Shown: positions 1-10,325 of the stretch, in pieces | Numbering within the stretch: position 1 is the first letter of the stretch | Layout: every line of letters begins with the position of its first letter | NCBI GenBank assembly: GCA_036785325.1 | Contig: JAXIVH010000142.1 | Location: 366,962 to 430,961 of the forward strand | Direction of reading: 5' to 3' | Origin: Urophycis tenuis | Lineage: Eukaryota; Chordata; Actinopteri; Gadiformes; Phycidae | Length of the DNA stretch: 64,000 bases | Position numbers and translations under genes: made by a program | The notes under the pieces: generated by a model | Told to the model about the DNA's origin: nothing | The model's database searches: none | Seen by the model: the letters and a program-made list of their open reading frames with translations, nothing else

Positions 1-366
1 ATGTCTTTAGCTGCTGTGTAGACTTCAGTCAACCTGACGCAGATTTGTCTGTGAGCAACCAAATTGCTCGGAGATTGGCTAATTTTAAACGGGGAAATCT
101 AAGCTTTCCAACGACGTATGGCATGACTATATTTGCCCATGGGTCGTCGAAATAATAAGCTGATTCATGTGTGTTCTGTTGGCTGTGGAAAGAAAATAGC
201 ACACAAGTCATACCAAGTCACCTTTATTTTTCAGTGATAAACATTAATAAATAAACAGTATGGACATTGTATAAACAGTTGTATAAAAAGTGTAAACGGT
301 ATGAACAGTGTTCTTATAAAAGATATCAATATCAATACTGATCACGTGTGTATTTTATATTTCCAG
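1..366. repeat. End of a 214-bp monomer plus 5' linker of module 1
   Basis: Positions 1 to about 172 are the variant monomer that always precedes a module; it is marked by GCTGCTGTGTAG instead of GCTGCTGGGTAG and by TTGCCCATGGGTCGTCG near its end. Positions 173-366 are the AT-rich 5' linker, with several short AACAGT-type repeats, ending in the pyrimidine-rich splice acceptor TATATTTCCAG at 356-366. Confidence 0.9.
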
Positions 367-981
367 GTTATTTGTTGATGAGCCAGAGCCTGTGACTCCC
401 ACCAACCGGCCCGTTCAGCCCACTGCGTTGTCGTCCTCCACCCGGCCGAAGCCTCCTGCGCCAACCCGCCTCCAGCCGAGGCCTCCTGCTGCGTCAGCCT
501 GTGGCCCGCCCGCCCCCTGTGTCGGCAGCACCCATACCGCTGGTCCTCCCCGCACAGCCACAGGCCCCCTCCGTCCTGCTTCGTGGGCCATCCTGCAGCT
601 GTCTCTGCAGTCATCGTGTGTCAAAACCATTCAAACTTGTATATGGTAACATTTCAAAATGACACCAGCATAAATGAGGACCTTGCAATAGGTTGTGTGT
701 TACATGACCCCCCTGGCATACAGCTGTATGTCTCTGTGAAGGTGGTTGTGAAGAACTGCATCCGGCTGAACAAGTACAAGTGCCGGTGAGGCAGCAACTC
801 TCTCGAGGGGTTGCACGCCCACCTGGTTAACGCCATCCCTTCACAGCGATGTGGGATCATGCCGTTCCAAGTAAGTGATTAAAACACACACACACACACA
901 CACACGCGCATATATACACACACACACACGCATATATACACACACACACACGCATATATACACACACATATATATATATAC
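367..981 (+). pseudogene. Module 1: exon fragment with splice sites and CA/TA tract (reference description)
   Basis: The module starts after acceptor TATATTTCCAG. A proline-rich frame (LFVDEPEPVTPTNRPVQP...) runs to a TAA at about 647. A second acceptor-like site, TCTCTGCAG at 602-610, opens another frame from 611 (VIVCQNHSNLYMVTF...DPPGIQLY...) that ends at donor CAA|GTAAGT after 870. In this copy CGG is followed by TGA, cutting the frame before GSNSLEGLHAHLVNAIPSQ. From memory, the blocks DPPG..LY, Y.C.RG.NSLE..H.HL and the final FQ resemble the C-terminal part of a large uncharacterised, probably transposon-derived, fish protein family; no function is assigned. The 611-870 exon is 260 nt, not a multiple of three. 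Alternating CA/CG/TA dinucleotides follow at about 884-981. This copy alone has CCAACC at about 467. Confidence 0.6.
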
Positions 982-2833
982 TTAAACATAGCTGACCCTT
1001 TTTTTCCCCCTTCTCGGGGATTATGCTCCCAGTTTTGATCTCGGACGTCTGGTCACTTATAGCATATAATAATATTCTATTACTGTTAAGCCAACTATGA
1101 ATAATAAAACAGGCCAAAACATGTGTCCTTTATCATAGCTACACGTATTACAAAAAAAACGTGTGAATTGAAAAGTTGAAGGTATGTTTTTAGCTGCTGG
1201 GTAGACTTCAGTCAACCTGACGCAGTTTAGTCTGTGATCAACCAAATTGCTCGGGGATGGGCTCATTTTAAGCGGGGAAATCTAAGGTTCCCAACGGCGT
1301 ATGGCAAGATTATATTGAGTCATGGGTCGTTGAAATACTAAGCTAATTAATTTCTGTTCTTTATTGAAAGATTGATCTTAATTGAAACGTTGAAGGTATG
1401 TTTTTAGCTGCTGGGTAGACTTCAGTCAACCTGACGCAGTTTTGTCTGTGAGCAACCAGACTGCTCGCGGATGGGCTCATTTTAAGCGGGGAAATCTAAG
1501 CTTTCCAACGGCGTATGGCAAGACTATATTGACTCATGGGTCGTTGAAATACTAAGATAATTAATTTGTGTTCTGTAAGGAAAGATTGATGTTAATTGAA
1601 ACGTTGAAGGTATGTTTTTAGCTGCTGGGTAGACTTCACTCAACCTGACACAGTTTTGTCTGTGATCAACCAGACTGCTGGCGGATGGGCTCATTTTAAG
1701 CAGGGAAATCTAAGCTTTTCAACGGCGTATGGCAAGACTATATTGACTCATGGGTCGTTTAAATACTAAGCTAATTAATTTGTGTTCTGTAAGGAAAGAT
1801 TGATGTTAATTGAAACGTTGAAGGTATGTCTTTAGCTGCTGTGTAGACTTCAGTCAACCTGACGCAGATTTGTCTGTCAGCAACCAAATTGCTCGGGGAT
1901 GGGCTCATTATAAGCGGGGAAATCTAAGCTTTCCAACGGCGTATGGCAAGACTATATTCACCAAAGGGCCGTTGAAATACTAAGCTAATTAATTTGTGTT
2001 CTGTAAGGAAAGATTGATGTTAATTGAAACGTTAAAGGTATGTTTTTAGCTGCTGGGTAGACTTCATTCAACCTGACGCAGTTTAGTCTGTGATCAACCA
2101 GACTGCTCGCGGATGGGCTCATTTTAAGCGGGGAAATCTAAGCTTTCCAAAGGCGTATGGCAAGACTATATTGACTCATGGGTCGTTGAAATACTAAGCT
2201 AATTAATTTGTGTTCTGTAAGGAAAGATTGATGTTAATTGAAACGTTGAAGGTATGTTTTTAGCTGCTGGGTAGACTTTAGTCAACCTGACGCAGTTTAG
2301 TCTGTGATCAACCAGACTGCTCGCGGATGGGCTCATTTTAAGCGGGGAAATCTAAGCTTTCCAACGGCGTATGGCAAGACTATATTCACTAAAGGGTCGT
2401 TGAAATACTAAGCTAATTAATTTGTGTTCTGTAAGGAAAGATTGATGTTAATTGAAACGTTGAAGGTATGTCTTTAGCTGCTGTGTAGACTTCAGTCAAC
2501 CTGACGCAGATTTGTCTGTGAGCAACCAAATTGCTCGGAGATGGGCTCATTTTAAACGGGGAAATCTAAGCTTTCCAACGACGTATGGCATGACTATATT
2601 TGCCCATGGGTCGTCGAAATAATAAGCTGATTCATGTGTGTTCTGTTGGCTGTGGAAAGAAAATAGCACACAAGTCATACCAAGTCACCTTTATTTTTCA
2701 GTGATAAACATTAATAAATAAACAGTATGGACATTGTATAAACAGTTGTATAAAAAGTGTAAACGGTATGAACAGTGTTCTTATAAAAGATATCAATATC
2801 AATACTGATCACGTGTGTATTTTATATTTCCAG
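982..2833. repeat. 3' linker, seven 214-bp satellite monomers, 5' linker
   Basis: The 3' linker (about 982-1159) has a T7C5 pyrimidine run and the AT-rich stretch ATAATAATATTCTATTACTG. The landmark GAAACGTT then recurs at 1384, 1598, 1812, 2026, 2240 and 2454, exactly 214 bp apart. A monomer runs from GCTGCTGGGTAGACTTCAG through TCTAAGCTTTCCAACGGCG to GATGTTAATTGAAACG. Neighbouring monomers differ mainly at fixed variable sites, such as GACTCATGGGTC versus CACCAAAGGGCC. There are no open frames of note. Confidence 0.92.
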
Positions 2834-3349
2834 GTTATTTGTTGATGAGCCAGAGCCTGTGACTCCCACCAACCGGCCCGTTCAGCCCACTGCGTTGTCG
2901 TCCTCCACCCGGCCGAAGCCTCCTGCGCCCACCCGCCTCCAGCCGAGGCCTCCTGCTGCATCAGCCTGTGGCCCGCCCGCCCCCTGTGTCGGCAGCACCC
3001 ATACCGCTGGTCCTCCCCGCACAGCCACAGGCCCCCTCCGTCCTGCTTCGTGGGCCATCCTGCAGCTGTCTCTGCAGTCATCGTGTGTCAAAACCATTCA
3101 AACTTGTATATGGTAACATTTAAAAATGACACCAGCATAAATGAGGACCTTGCAATAGGTTGTGTGTTACAGGACCCCCCTGGCATACAGCTGTATGTCT
3201 CTGTGAAGGTGGTTGTGAAGAACTGCATCCGGCTGAACAAGTACAAGTGCCGGCGAGGCAGCAACTCTCTCGAGGGGTTGCACGCCCACCTGGTTAACGC
3301 CATCCCTTCACAGCGATATGGGATCATGCCGTTCCAAGTAAGTGATTAA

Positions 3350-3415
<66 letters not shown>

Positions 3416-3471
3416 TATATACACACACACACACACACTCGCATATATACACACACATATATATATATACT
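2834..3471 (+). pseudogene. Module 2: exon fragment, open version
   Basis: Here the codon that is TGA in module 1 is CGA, so the second frame stays open from 3050 through the donor at 3337/3338 (CAA|GTAAGT). It reads RGSNSLEGLHAHLVNAIPSQRYGIMPFQ in three contiguous stretches. A private change gives FKNDT instead of FQNDT. The alternating tract is long (about 3350-3471), with one AAACAC interruption and a (CG)6 core. Confidence 0.6.
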
Positions 3472-3502
3472 TAAACATAGCTGACCCTTTTTTTCCCCCT
3501 TC

Positions 3503-6500
3503 AGAATCAGAATCAGAATCAGAATCAGAATCAAGTTTATTGCCAAGTAGGTTTACACCTACAAGGAATTCGACTTGGTGCAATTGGTGCAAGGGAAAAA
3601 ACAGTATTAAAAATATAAGTAAGTAAAAAAAAAAAAAAGTAAAAAAGTAGAAAAGTAAAATAACCATAATAAAATAAAATAAATATATATATACAATGTA
3701 CAATGAATATGAGTATGAATATGAATATGGATATGGAATACAGAGCAGTAGTGCATGCAGAGGAAAATGGAAAAATGGTGGACCCGAATGAGTGCACACT
3801 GTACACACTGTGCGTTAATGTAACGCAGACGATCTGAAGATGCCACGTTAATGTAGCATGTAGGTCTGTGTGGGGGGAGGGAGAGAGTCAGTGTCAGTGG
3901 GGGCTCCGGGCCTTGTTGACAAGGCTAGTGGCAGACGGGAAAAAACTGTTCTTATGCCGTGAGGTTTTGGTCCTGATGGACCGCAGCCTCCTGCCAGAGG
4001 GGAGTGATGCAAAGAGATGGTGACCGGGGTGGGAGGGGTCGGCCATAATCTTACCTGCACGCCTCAGGGTCCTGGAGGTGTACAGGTCCTGGAGCGACGG
4101 CAGATTGCAGCCAATCACCTTCTCTGCAGACCGAATGATGCGCTGCAGTCTGCCCTTGTCCTTGGCGGTGGCAGCAGCGAACCAGATGGTGATGGAGGAG
4201 GTGAGGATGGACTCAATGATGGAGGAGTAGAAGTGCACCATCATTGTCCTGGGCAGGTTGAATTTCTTCAGCTGCCTAAGGAAGTACATCCTCTGCTGGG
4301 CTTTCTTGATGAGGGAGCTGATGTTCAGCTCCCACTTGAGATCCTGGGAGATGACAGTTCCCAGGAAGCGGAAAGACTCCACAGTGTCAATTGTGTAGTC
4401 GCAGAGGGTGATGGGGGCAGGTGAGGCTGAGTACTTCCTGAAGTCCACAACCATCTCCACTGTCTTTAGAGCATTGAGCTCTAGGTTGTTCCGGCTGCAC
4501 CATGTCACCAGATGGTCTATCTCCCACCTGTAGTCAGACTCATCACCATCAGAAATGAGTCCAATGAGGGTGGTGTCATCCGCAAACTTCAGAAGCTTGA
4601 CGGACTGGTGACTGGAGGTGCAGCTGTTTGTGTACAGGGAGAAGAGCAGAGGAGAAAGAACACAGCCCTGGGGGGAACCGGTGCTGATGGTCTGTGAGTC
4701 GGAGATGCATTTTCCCAGCTTCACATGCTGCTTCCTGTCAGACAGGAAGTCTGTAATCCACCTGCAGGTGGAGTCAGGCACACTAAGCTGGGAGAGCTTC
4801 TCCTGAAGCAGAGCCGGGATGATGGTGTTGAAAGCAGAGCTGAAATCCACAAACAGGATCCTGGCGTAGGTTCCTGCGGAGTCCAGGTGCTGGAGGATGT
4901 AGTGGAAGGCCAAGTTGACTGCATCGTCTACAGACCTGTTGGCTCTGTAGGCAAACTGCAGGGGGTCCAGGAGGGGGTCGGTGATGCCTTTCAGGTGTGA
5001 GAGCACAAGGCGCTCAAAGGACTTCATAACCACAGAGGTCAGGGCGACGGGTCTGAAGTCGTTAAGTCCTGTGGTCCTTGGCTTCTTGGGGACAGGAATG
5101 ATGGTAGAGGTCTTGAAGCAGGCTGGCACGTGACATGTCTCCAGTGAGGTGTTGAAAATGTCTGTGAACACTGGAGACAGCTGATCAGCACAGTGCTTCA
5201 AGGTGGATGGGGAGACAGAATCCGGTCCAGCAGCTTTCCGGGGGTTCTGTCTCCTGAAGAGTTTGTTGACGTCCCTCTCATGGATGGAAAGAGTCGTCAC
5301 TGAGGTGGGTGGGGGGGTCGAGGGGGGGACCTTTAAGTTTGGCATTGGTGGAGGTGCCCAGGCCCCCACTGAGGTGGGGGAGGTGATAAGCTGGAGCTGT
5401 TGGGAGGTGTCATGGGGGATGGTTGCAGGACTGTCCCTTTGTCTTTCAAAGCGGCAGTAGAACTCGTTCAGGTCATTGGCCAGACGATGGTCGTTGATGG
5501 AGTGGGGGGCTTTAGGCTTGTAGTTGGTGATTTGCCTAAGCCCTTTCCAGACAGACGCAGAGTCGTTGGCTGAGAAGTGGTGTTGGAGCTTCTCAGAGTA
5601 CACTCGTTTAGCCTCTTTCACCGCCTTGCCAAACTTGTACTTCGCCTCTTTATAACTGTCTTTGTCCCCACTCCTGAAGGCAACTTCCTTATCCAACCTT
5701 AACCTTCTGAGTTTGGCTGTGAACCAGGGTTTGTCATTGTTGTAACTCACCCTGGTGCGTGTTGGAATACAGTTGTCCTCACAGAAACTGATGTAGGACG
5801 TCACAGCCTCTGTGTACTCATCCAGACTGTTGGTAGCAGTCCTGAACACATCCCAGTCAGTAGAGTCCAAACACGCCTGGAGATCCTCCACGGCCTCACT
5901 GGTCCACTTCTTTGATGTCCTCACTACAGGTTTGCAGAGCTTTAATTTCTGCCTGTACGCAGGAATCAGGTGGACCATGACGTGGTCAGAGTGTCCCAGT
6001 GCAGCACGGGGGACGGCGTGATAGGCATCCCTGACTGTGGTGTAACAGTGATCCAGAATGTTCTCCTCTCTGGTCGGGCATTTAATAAACTGTCTATATT
6101 TAGGGAGTTCGTGAGTGAGGTTTCCTTTGTTAAAATCACCAACGACAATAACTAAGGAGTCCGGGTTGGTACGCTCCACACACAGTATCTGGTCGGCGAG
6201 CATGCGCTGTGCGTCCTGCACGTTGGCCGACGGTGGAATGTAAACACCGACCAGAATGAATGAAGCGAACTCACGGGGTGAATAAAAGGGCTTACAGTTT
6301 ATGAAGTAAGATTCCAGATCAGGAGAACAGTGCTGCTGGATCGCCGTCACGTCGTTGCACCAACCACTGTTGATGTAAAAACAGATTCCTCCACCTTTTG
6401 TTTTGCCGGAGAGTTCCGCGTCTCTGTCCGCTCTGTAGAGTTGGAAGCCTGCCAGCTGCAGCGCAGAGTCCGGTATTAAGCCACAAAGCCACGTCTCCGT

Positions 6501-6920
6501 AAAGCACAAAACAGCGGATGAATAAAAGTCCCTGTTTTTTCCCAACAGCAGTTGTAATTCGTCCAGTTTGTTGGGCAGTGAACGCACGTTAGAGAGAAAT
6601 ATACCCGGTAGAGGTGTGCGTAATCCGCGCTGGCGAAGACGCACAAGCGCACCGGCACGTTTTCCTCTCCTCCGACGTTTTACTGCGTGAGCAAAGGTGA
6701 GCGCACCTTTGACCAGAATGTCCAAAATTTCCAATGTTGGGAGAGCGAAAGTAGGAAATAAATCCTCTGGCGTTGTTACCCTGATGTTCATGAGCTCTTC
6801 TCTGGTGAAAGAGCTCCGGGTGCCATCGCAAAAGACGGAGTTTAAACACAAAACAAAACAAAACAACGCGCACCAACACACCGAGGCGACCATCCGCGGC
6901 GCCATCTTGGTATTCGATTC
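3503..6920 (-). mobile_element. LINE copy 1 (L2/CR1/Rex-like non-LTR retrotransposon)
   Basis: A 3418-bp insertion read on the minus strand. Uninterrupted modules read CCCCCTTCTCGGGG. Here the sequence is split as CCCCCTTC, element, TTCTCGGGG, giving a 3-bp TTC duplication, short for target-primed integration and possibly coincidental. The 3' end is a run of about five GATTCT-type hexamers (AGAATC on the plus strand at 3503-3535), a tail type seen on fish L2-like LINEs. Only 15 bp precede the first ATG of the coding frame, so the element is 5' truncated or has almost no leader. The 3' untranslated region (3503-3893) contains an A-rich stretch at about 3620-3690. Confidence 0.88.
3894..6905 (-). 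CDS. LINE endonuclease/reverse transcriptase, copy 1
   Basis: An intact 1003-residue frame. An apurinic-type endonuclease domain spans about residues 100-310, with N106 in SNVRSL, E137 in FTETWL, GDFN at 256-259 and GHSDH at 304-308. The reverse transcriptase spans about 600-860, with FRPVALTS at 617-624, DFSSAFNT at 687-694, GSPQGCVLSPLLF at 743-755 and the catalytic FADD at 774-777. The C-terminal region has IRSAEKVIG and SLQDLYTSR, typical of L2/CR1/Rex-like LINEs. It would nick target DNA and copy its own RNA at the nick. Residues 1-27 are hydrophobic and look like a signal peptide, which is odd for such a protein; the start may lie within a chance extension and the conserved part begins near residue 95. 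No separate first open reading frame is present. The absence of stops or frameshifts suggests recent insertion. Confidence 0.9.
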   Translation of the reverse strand: MAPRMVASVCWCALFCFVLCLNSVFCDGTRSSFTREELMNIRVTTPEDLFPTFALPTLEILDILVKGALTFAHAVKRRRRGKRAGALVRLRQRGLRTPLPGIFLSNVRSLPNKLDELQLLLGKNRDFYSSAVLCFTETWLCGLIPDSALQLAGFQLYRADRDAELSGKTKGGGICFYINSGWCNDVTAIQQHCSPDLESYFINCKPFYSPREFASFILVGVYIPPSANVQDAQRMLADQILCVERTNPDSLVIVVGDFNKGNLTHELPKYRQFIKCPTREENILDHCYTTVRDAYHAVPRAALGHSDHVMVHLIPAYRQKLKLCKPVVRTSKKWTSEAVEDLQACLDSTDWDVFRTATNSLDEYTEAVTSYISFCEDNCIPTRTRVSYNNDKPWFTAKLRRLRLDKEVAFRSGDKDSYKEAKYKFGKAVKEAKRVYSEKLQHHFSANDSASVWKGLRQITNYKPKAPHSINDHRLANDLNEFYCRFERQRDSPATIPHDTSQQLQLITSPTSVGAWAPPPMPNLKVPPSTPPPTSVTTLSIHERDVNKLFRRQNPRKAAGPDSVSPSTLKHCADQLSPVFTDIFNTSLETCHVPACFKTSTIIPVPKKPRTTGLNDFRPVALTSVVMKSFERLVLSHLKGITDPLLDPLQFAYRANRSVDDAVNLAFHYILQHLDSAGTYARILFVDFSSAFNTIIPALLQEKLSQLSVPDSTCRWITDFLSDRKQHVKLGKCISDSQTISTGSPQGCVLSPLLFSLYTNSCTSSHQSVKLLKFADDTTLIGLISDGDESDYRWEIDHLVTWCSRNNLELNALKTVEMVVDFRKYSASPAPITLCDYTIDTVESFRFLGTVISQDLKWELNISSLIKKAQQRMYFLRQLKKFNLPRTMMVHFYSSIIESILTSSITIWFAAATAKDKGRLQRIIRSAEKVIGCNLPSLQDLYTSRTLRRAGKIMADPSHPGHHLFASLPSGRRLRSIRTKTSRHKNSFFPSATSLVNKARSPH

Positions 6921-7673
6921 TTCTCGGGGATTATGCTCCCAGGTTTGATCTCGGACGTCTGGTCACTTATAGCATATAATAATATTCTATTACTGTTAAG
7001 CCAACTATGAATAATAAAACAGGCCAAAACATGTGTCCTTTATCAGAGCTACGCGTATTACAAAAAAAACGCGTGAATTGAAAAGTTGAAGGTATGTTTT
7101 TAGCTGCTGGGTAGACTTCAGTCAACCTGACGCAGTTTAGTCTGTGATCAACCAGACTGCTCGCGGATGGGCTCATTTTAAGCGGGGAAATCTAAGCTTT
7201 CCAACGGCGTATGGCAAGTCTATATTCACTAAAGGGTCGTTGAAATACTAAGCTAATTCATTTGTGTTCTGTAAGGAAAGATTGATGTTAATTGAAACGT
7301 TGAAGGTATGTCTTTAGCTGCTGTGTAGACTTCAGTCAACCTGACGCAGATTTGTCTGTGAGCAACCAAATTTCTCGGAGATGGGCTCATTTTAAACGGG
7401 GAAATCTAAGCTTTCCAACGACGTATGGCGTGACTATATTTGCCCATGGGTCGTCGAAATAATAAGCTGATTCATGTGTGTTCTGTTGGCTGTGGAAAGA
7501 AAATAGCACACAAGTCATACCAAGTCACCTTTATTTTTCAGTGATAAACATTAATAAATAAACAGTATGGACATTGTATAAACAGTTGTATAAAAAGTGT
7601 AAACGGTATGAACAGTGTTCTTATAAAAGATATCAATATCAATACTGATCACGTGTGTATTTTATATTTCCAG
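6921..7673. repeat. 3' linker after LINE, two monomers, 5' linker
   Basis: The interrupted 3' linker resumes with TTCTCGGGGATTATGC, followed by two 214-bp monomers (GCTGCTG at about 7106 and 7319) and the usual 5' linker. This linker has private changes: CCAGGTTTGATC for CCAGTTTTGATC, and ACGCG in place of ACACG. Confidence 0.9.
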
Positions 7674-8187
7674 GTTATTTGTTGATGAGCCAGAGCCTGT
7701 GACTCCCACCAACCGGCCCGTTCAGCCCACTTCGTTGTCGTCCTCCACCCGGCCGAAGCCTCCTGCGCCCACCCGCCTCCAGCCGAGGCCTCCTGCTGCG
7801 TCAGCCTGTGGCCCGCCCGCCCCCTGTGTCGGCAGCACCCATACCGCTGGTCCTCCCCGCACAGCCACAGGCCCCCTCCGTCCTGCTTCGTGGGCCATCC
7901 TGCAGCTGTCTCTGCAGTCATCGTGTGTCAAAACCATTCAAACTTGTATATGGTAACATTTCAAAATGACACCAGCATAAATGAGGACCTTGCAATAGGT
8001 TGTGTGTTACATGACCCCCCTGGCATACAGCTGTATGTCTCTGTGAAGGTGGTTGTGAAGAACTGCATCCGGCTGAACAAGTACAAGTGCCGGTGAGGCA
8101 GCAACTCTCTCGAGGGGTTGCACGCCCACCTGGTTAACGCCGTCCCTTCACAGCGATGTGGGATCATGCCGTTCCAAGTAAGTGATT

Positions 8188-8230
<43 letters not shown>

Positions 8231-8285
8231 GCGCATATATACACACACACACACACTTATATATACACACACATATATATATATA
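7674..8285 (+). pseudogene. Module 3: exon fragment with TGA
   Basis: Differs from module 1 by CACTTCGTTG (Ala to Ser in the proline-rich frame) and by AACGCCGTCCC. The second frame ends at TGA at about 8094. The acceptors and the donor at 8177/8178 are kept. The alternating tract at about 8191-8285 contains an ACTTAT break. Confidence 0.6.
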
Positions 8286-9710
8286 CTTAAACATAGCTGA
8301 CCCTTTTTTTCCCCCTTCTCGGGGATTATGCTCCCAGTTTTGATCTCGGACGTCTGGTCACTTATAGCATATAATAATATTCTATTACTGTTAAGCCAAC
8401 TATGAATAATAAAACAGGCCAAAACATGTGTCCTTTATCATAGCTACACGTATTACAAAAAAAACGCGTGAATTGAAAAGTTGAAGGTATGTTTTTAGCT
8501 GCTGGGTAGACTTCATTCAACCTGACGCAGTTTAGTCTGTGAGCAACCAAATTGCTCGCGGATGGGCTCATTTTAAGCGGGGAAATCTAAGGTTCCCAAC
8601 GGCGTATGGCAAGACTATATTGAGTCATGGGTCGTTGAAATACTAAGCTAATTAATTTCTGTTCTTTATTGAAAGATTGATCTTAATTGAAACGTTGAAG
8701 GTATGTTTTTAGCTGCTGGGTAGACTTCAGTCAACCTGACGCAGTTTAGTCTGTGATCAACCAGACTGCTCGCGGATGGGCTCATTTTAAGCGGGGAAAT
8801 CTAAGCTTTTCAACGGCGTATGGCAAGACTATATTCACCAATGGCCCGTTGAAATACTAAGCTAATTAATTTGTGTTCTGTAAGGAAAGATTGATGTCAA
8901 TTGAAACGTTAAAGGTATGTTTTTAGCTGCTGGGTAGACTTCATTCAACCTGACGCAGTTTAGTCTGTGATCAACCAGACTGCTCGCGGATGGGCTCATT
9001 TTAAGCGGGGAAATCTAAGCTTTCCAACGGCGTATGGCAAGAGTATATTGACTCATGGGTCGTTGAAATACTAAGCTAATTAATTTGTGTTCTGTAAGGA
9101 AAGATTGATGTTAATTGAAACGTTGAAGGTATGTTTTTAGCTGCTGGGTAGACTTCAGTCAACCTGACGCAGTTTAGTCTGTGATCAACCAGACTGCTCG
9201 AGGATGGGCTCATTTTAAGCGGGGAAATCTAAGCTTTCCAACGGCGTATGGCAAGACTATATTCACTAAAGGGTCGTTGAAATACTAAGCTAATTAATTT
9301 GTGTTCTGTAAGGAAAGATTGATGTTAATTGAAACGTTGAAGGTATGTCTTTAGCTGCTGTGTAGACTTCAGTCAACCTGACGCAGATTTGTCTGTGAGC
9401 AACCAAATTGCTCGGAGATGGGCTCATTTTAAACGGGGAAATCTAAGCTTTCCAACGACGTATGGCATGACTATATTTGCCCATGGGTCGTCGAAATAAT
9501 AAGCTGATTCATGTGTGTTCTGTTGGCTGTGGAAAGAAAATAGCACACAAGTCATACCAAGTCACCTTTATTTTTCAGTGATAAACATTAATAAATAAAC
9601 AGTATGGACATTGTATAAACAGTTGTATAAAAAGTGTAAACGGTATGAACAGTGTTCTTATAAAAGATATCAATATCAATACTGATCACGTGTGTATTTT
9701 ATATTTCCAG
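8286..9710. repeat. 3' linker, five monomers, 5' linker
   Basis: Five 214-bp monomers from about 8469 to 9512. The first two carry the variants AAGGTTCCCAACG and TTTCTGTTCTTTATTG that mark the first monomer after many modules, showing position-specific monomer types within the array. Confidence 0.9.
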
Positions 9711-10325
9711 GTTATTTGTTGATGAGCCAGAGCCTGTGACTCCCACCAACCGGCCCGTTCAGCCCACTGCGTTGTCGTCCTCCACCCGGCCGAAGCCTCC
9801 TGCGCCCACCCGCCTCCAGCCGAGGCCTCCTGCTGCGTCAGCCTGTGGCCCGCCCGCCCCCTGTGTCGGCAGCACCCATACCGCTGGTCCTCCCCGCACA
9901 GCCACAGGCCCCCTCCGTCCTGCTTCGTGGGCCATCCTGCAGCTGTCTCTGCAGTCATCGTGTGTCAAAACCATTCAAACTTGTATATGGTAACATTTCA
10001 AAATGACACCAGCATAAATGAGGACCTTGCAATAGGTTGTGTGTTACATGACCCCCCTGGCATACAGCTGTATGTCTCTGTGAAGGTGGTTGTGAAGAAC
10101 TGCATCCGGCTGAACAAGTACAAGTGCCGGTGAGGCAGCAACTCTCTCGAGGGGTTGCACGCCCACCTGGTTAACGCCATCCCTTCACAGCGATGTGGGA
10201 TCATGCCGTTCCAAGTAAGTGATTAAAACACACACACACACACACACACGCGCATATATACACACACACACACGCATATATACACACACACACACGCATA
10301 TATACACACACATATATATATATAC
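9711..10325 (+). pseudogene. Module 4: exon fragment with TGA (block B copy of module 1)
   Basis: Same as module 1 except CCCACC for CCAACC in the proline-rich part. The second frame stops at TGA at about 10131; the donor lies after 10214. The alternating tract is at about 10228-10325. Confidence 0.6.

Larger units (their letters stand above)
1..9344. repeat. Block A of a 9.34-kb tandem segmental duplication
   Basis: This block holds modules 1-3, one LINE and three monomer arrays. Each landmark recurs 9340-9344 bp downstream: the modules at 392, 2859 and 7699 recur at 9736, 12203 and 17041, and the LINE frame at 3894 recurs at 13236. The few differences I found are two bases near 86-91, one at about 470, and small CA-tract length changes. 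The true edges cannot be placed, because both ends lie in satellite similar to its surroundings and block A may begin before the window. Confidence 0.85.

Noticed and set aside
342..614. Overlapping 60-90 codon frames on both strands of each module
   Set aside because: They are shadows of one GC-rich exon fragment. Only the plus-strand frames agree with the splice sites and with a recognisable protein pattern.
1160..2636. CRISPR-like array
   Set aside because: The repeat unit is 214 bp and continuous, with no unique spacers; the DNA is eukaryotic.
3342..3808. His-Thr, Cys-Val and Tyr-rich frames over the CA/TA tracts
   Set aside because: Translations of microsatellite sequence, on both strands, with lengths that follow the tract length.
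3503..6920. LTR retrotransposon or endogenous retrovirus
   Set aside because: No long terminal repeats, protease or integrase; the endonuclease plus FADD reverse transcriptase and the hexamer tail fit a non-LTR element.
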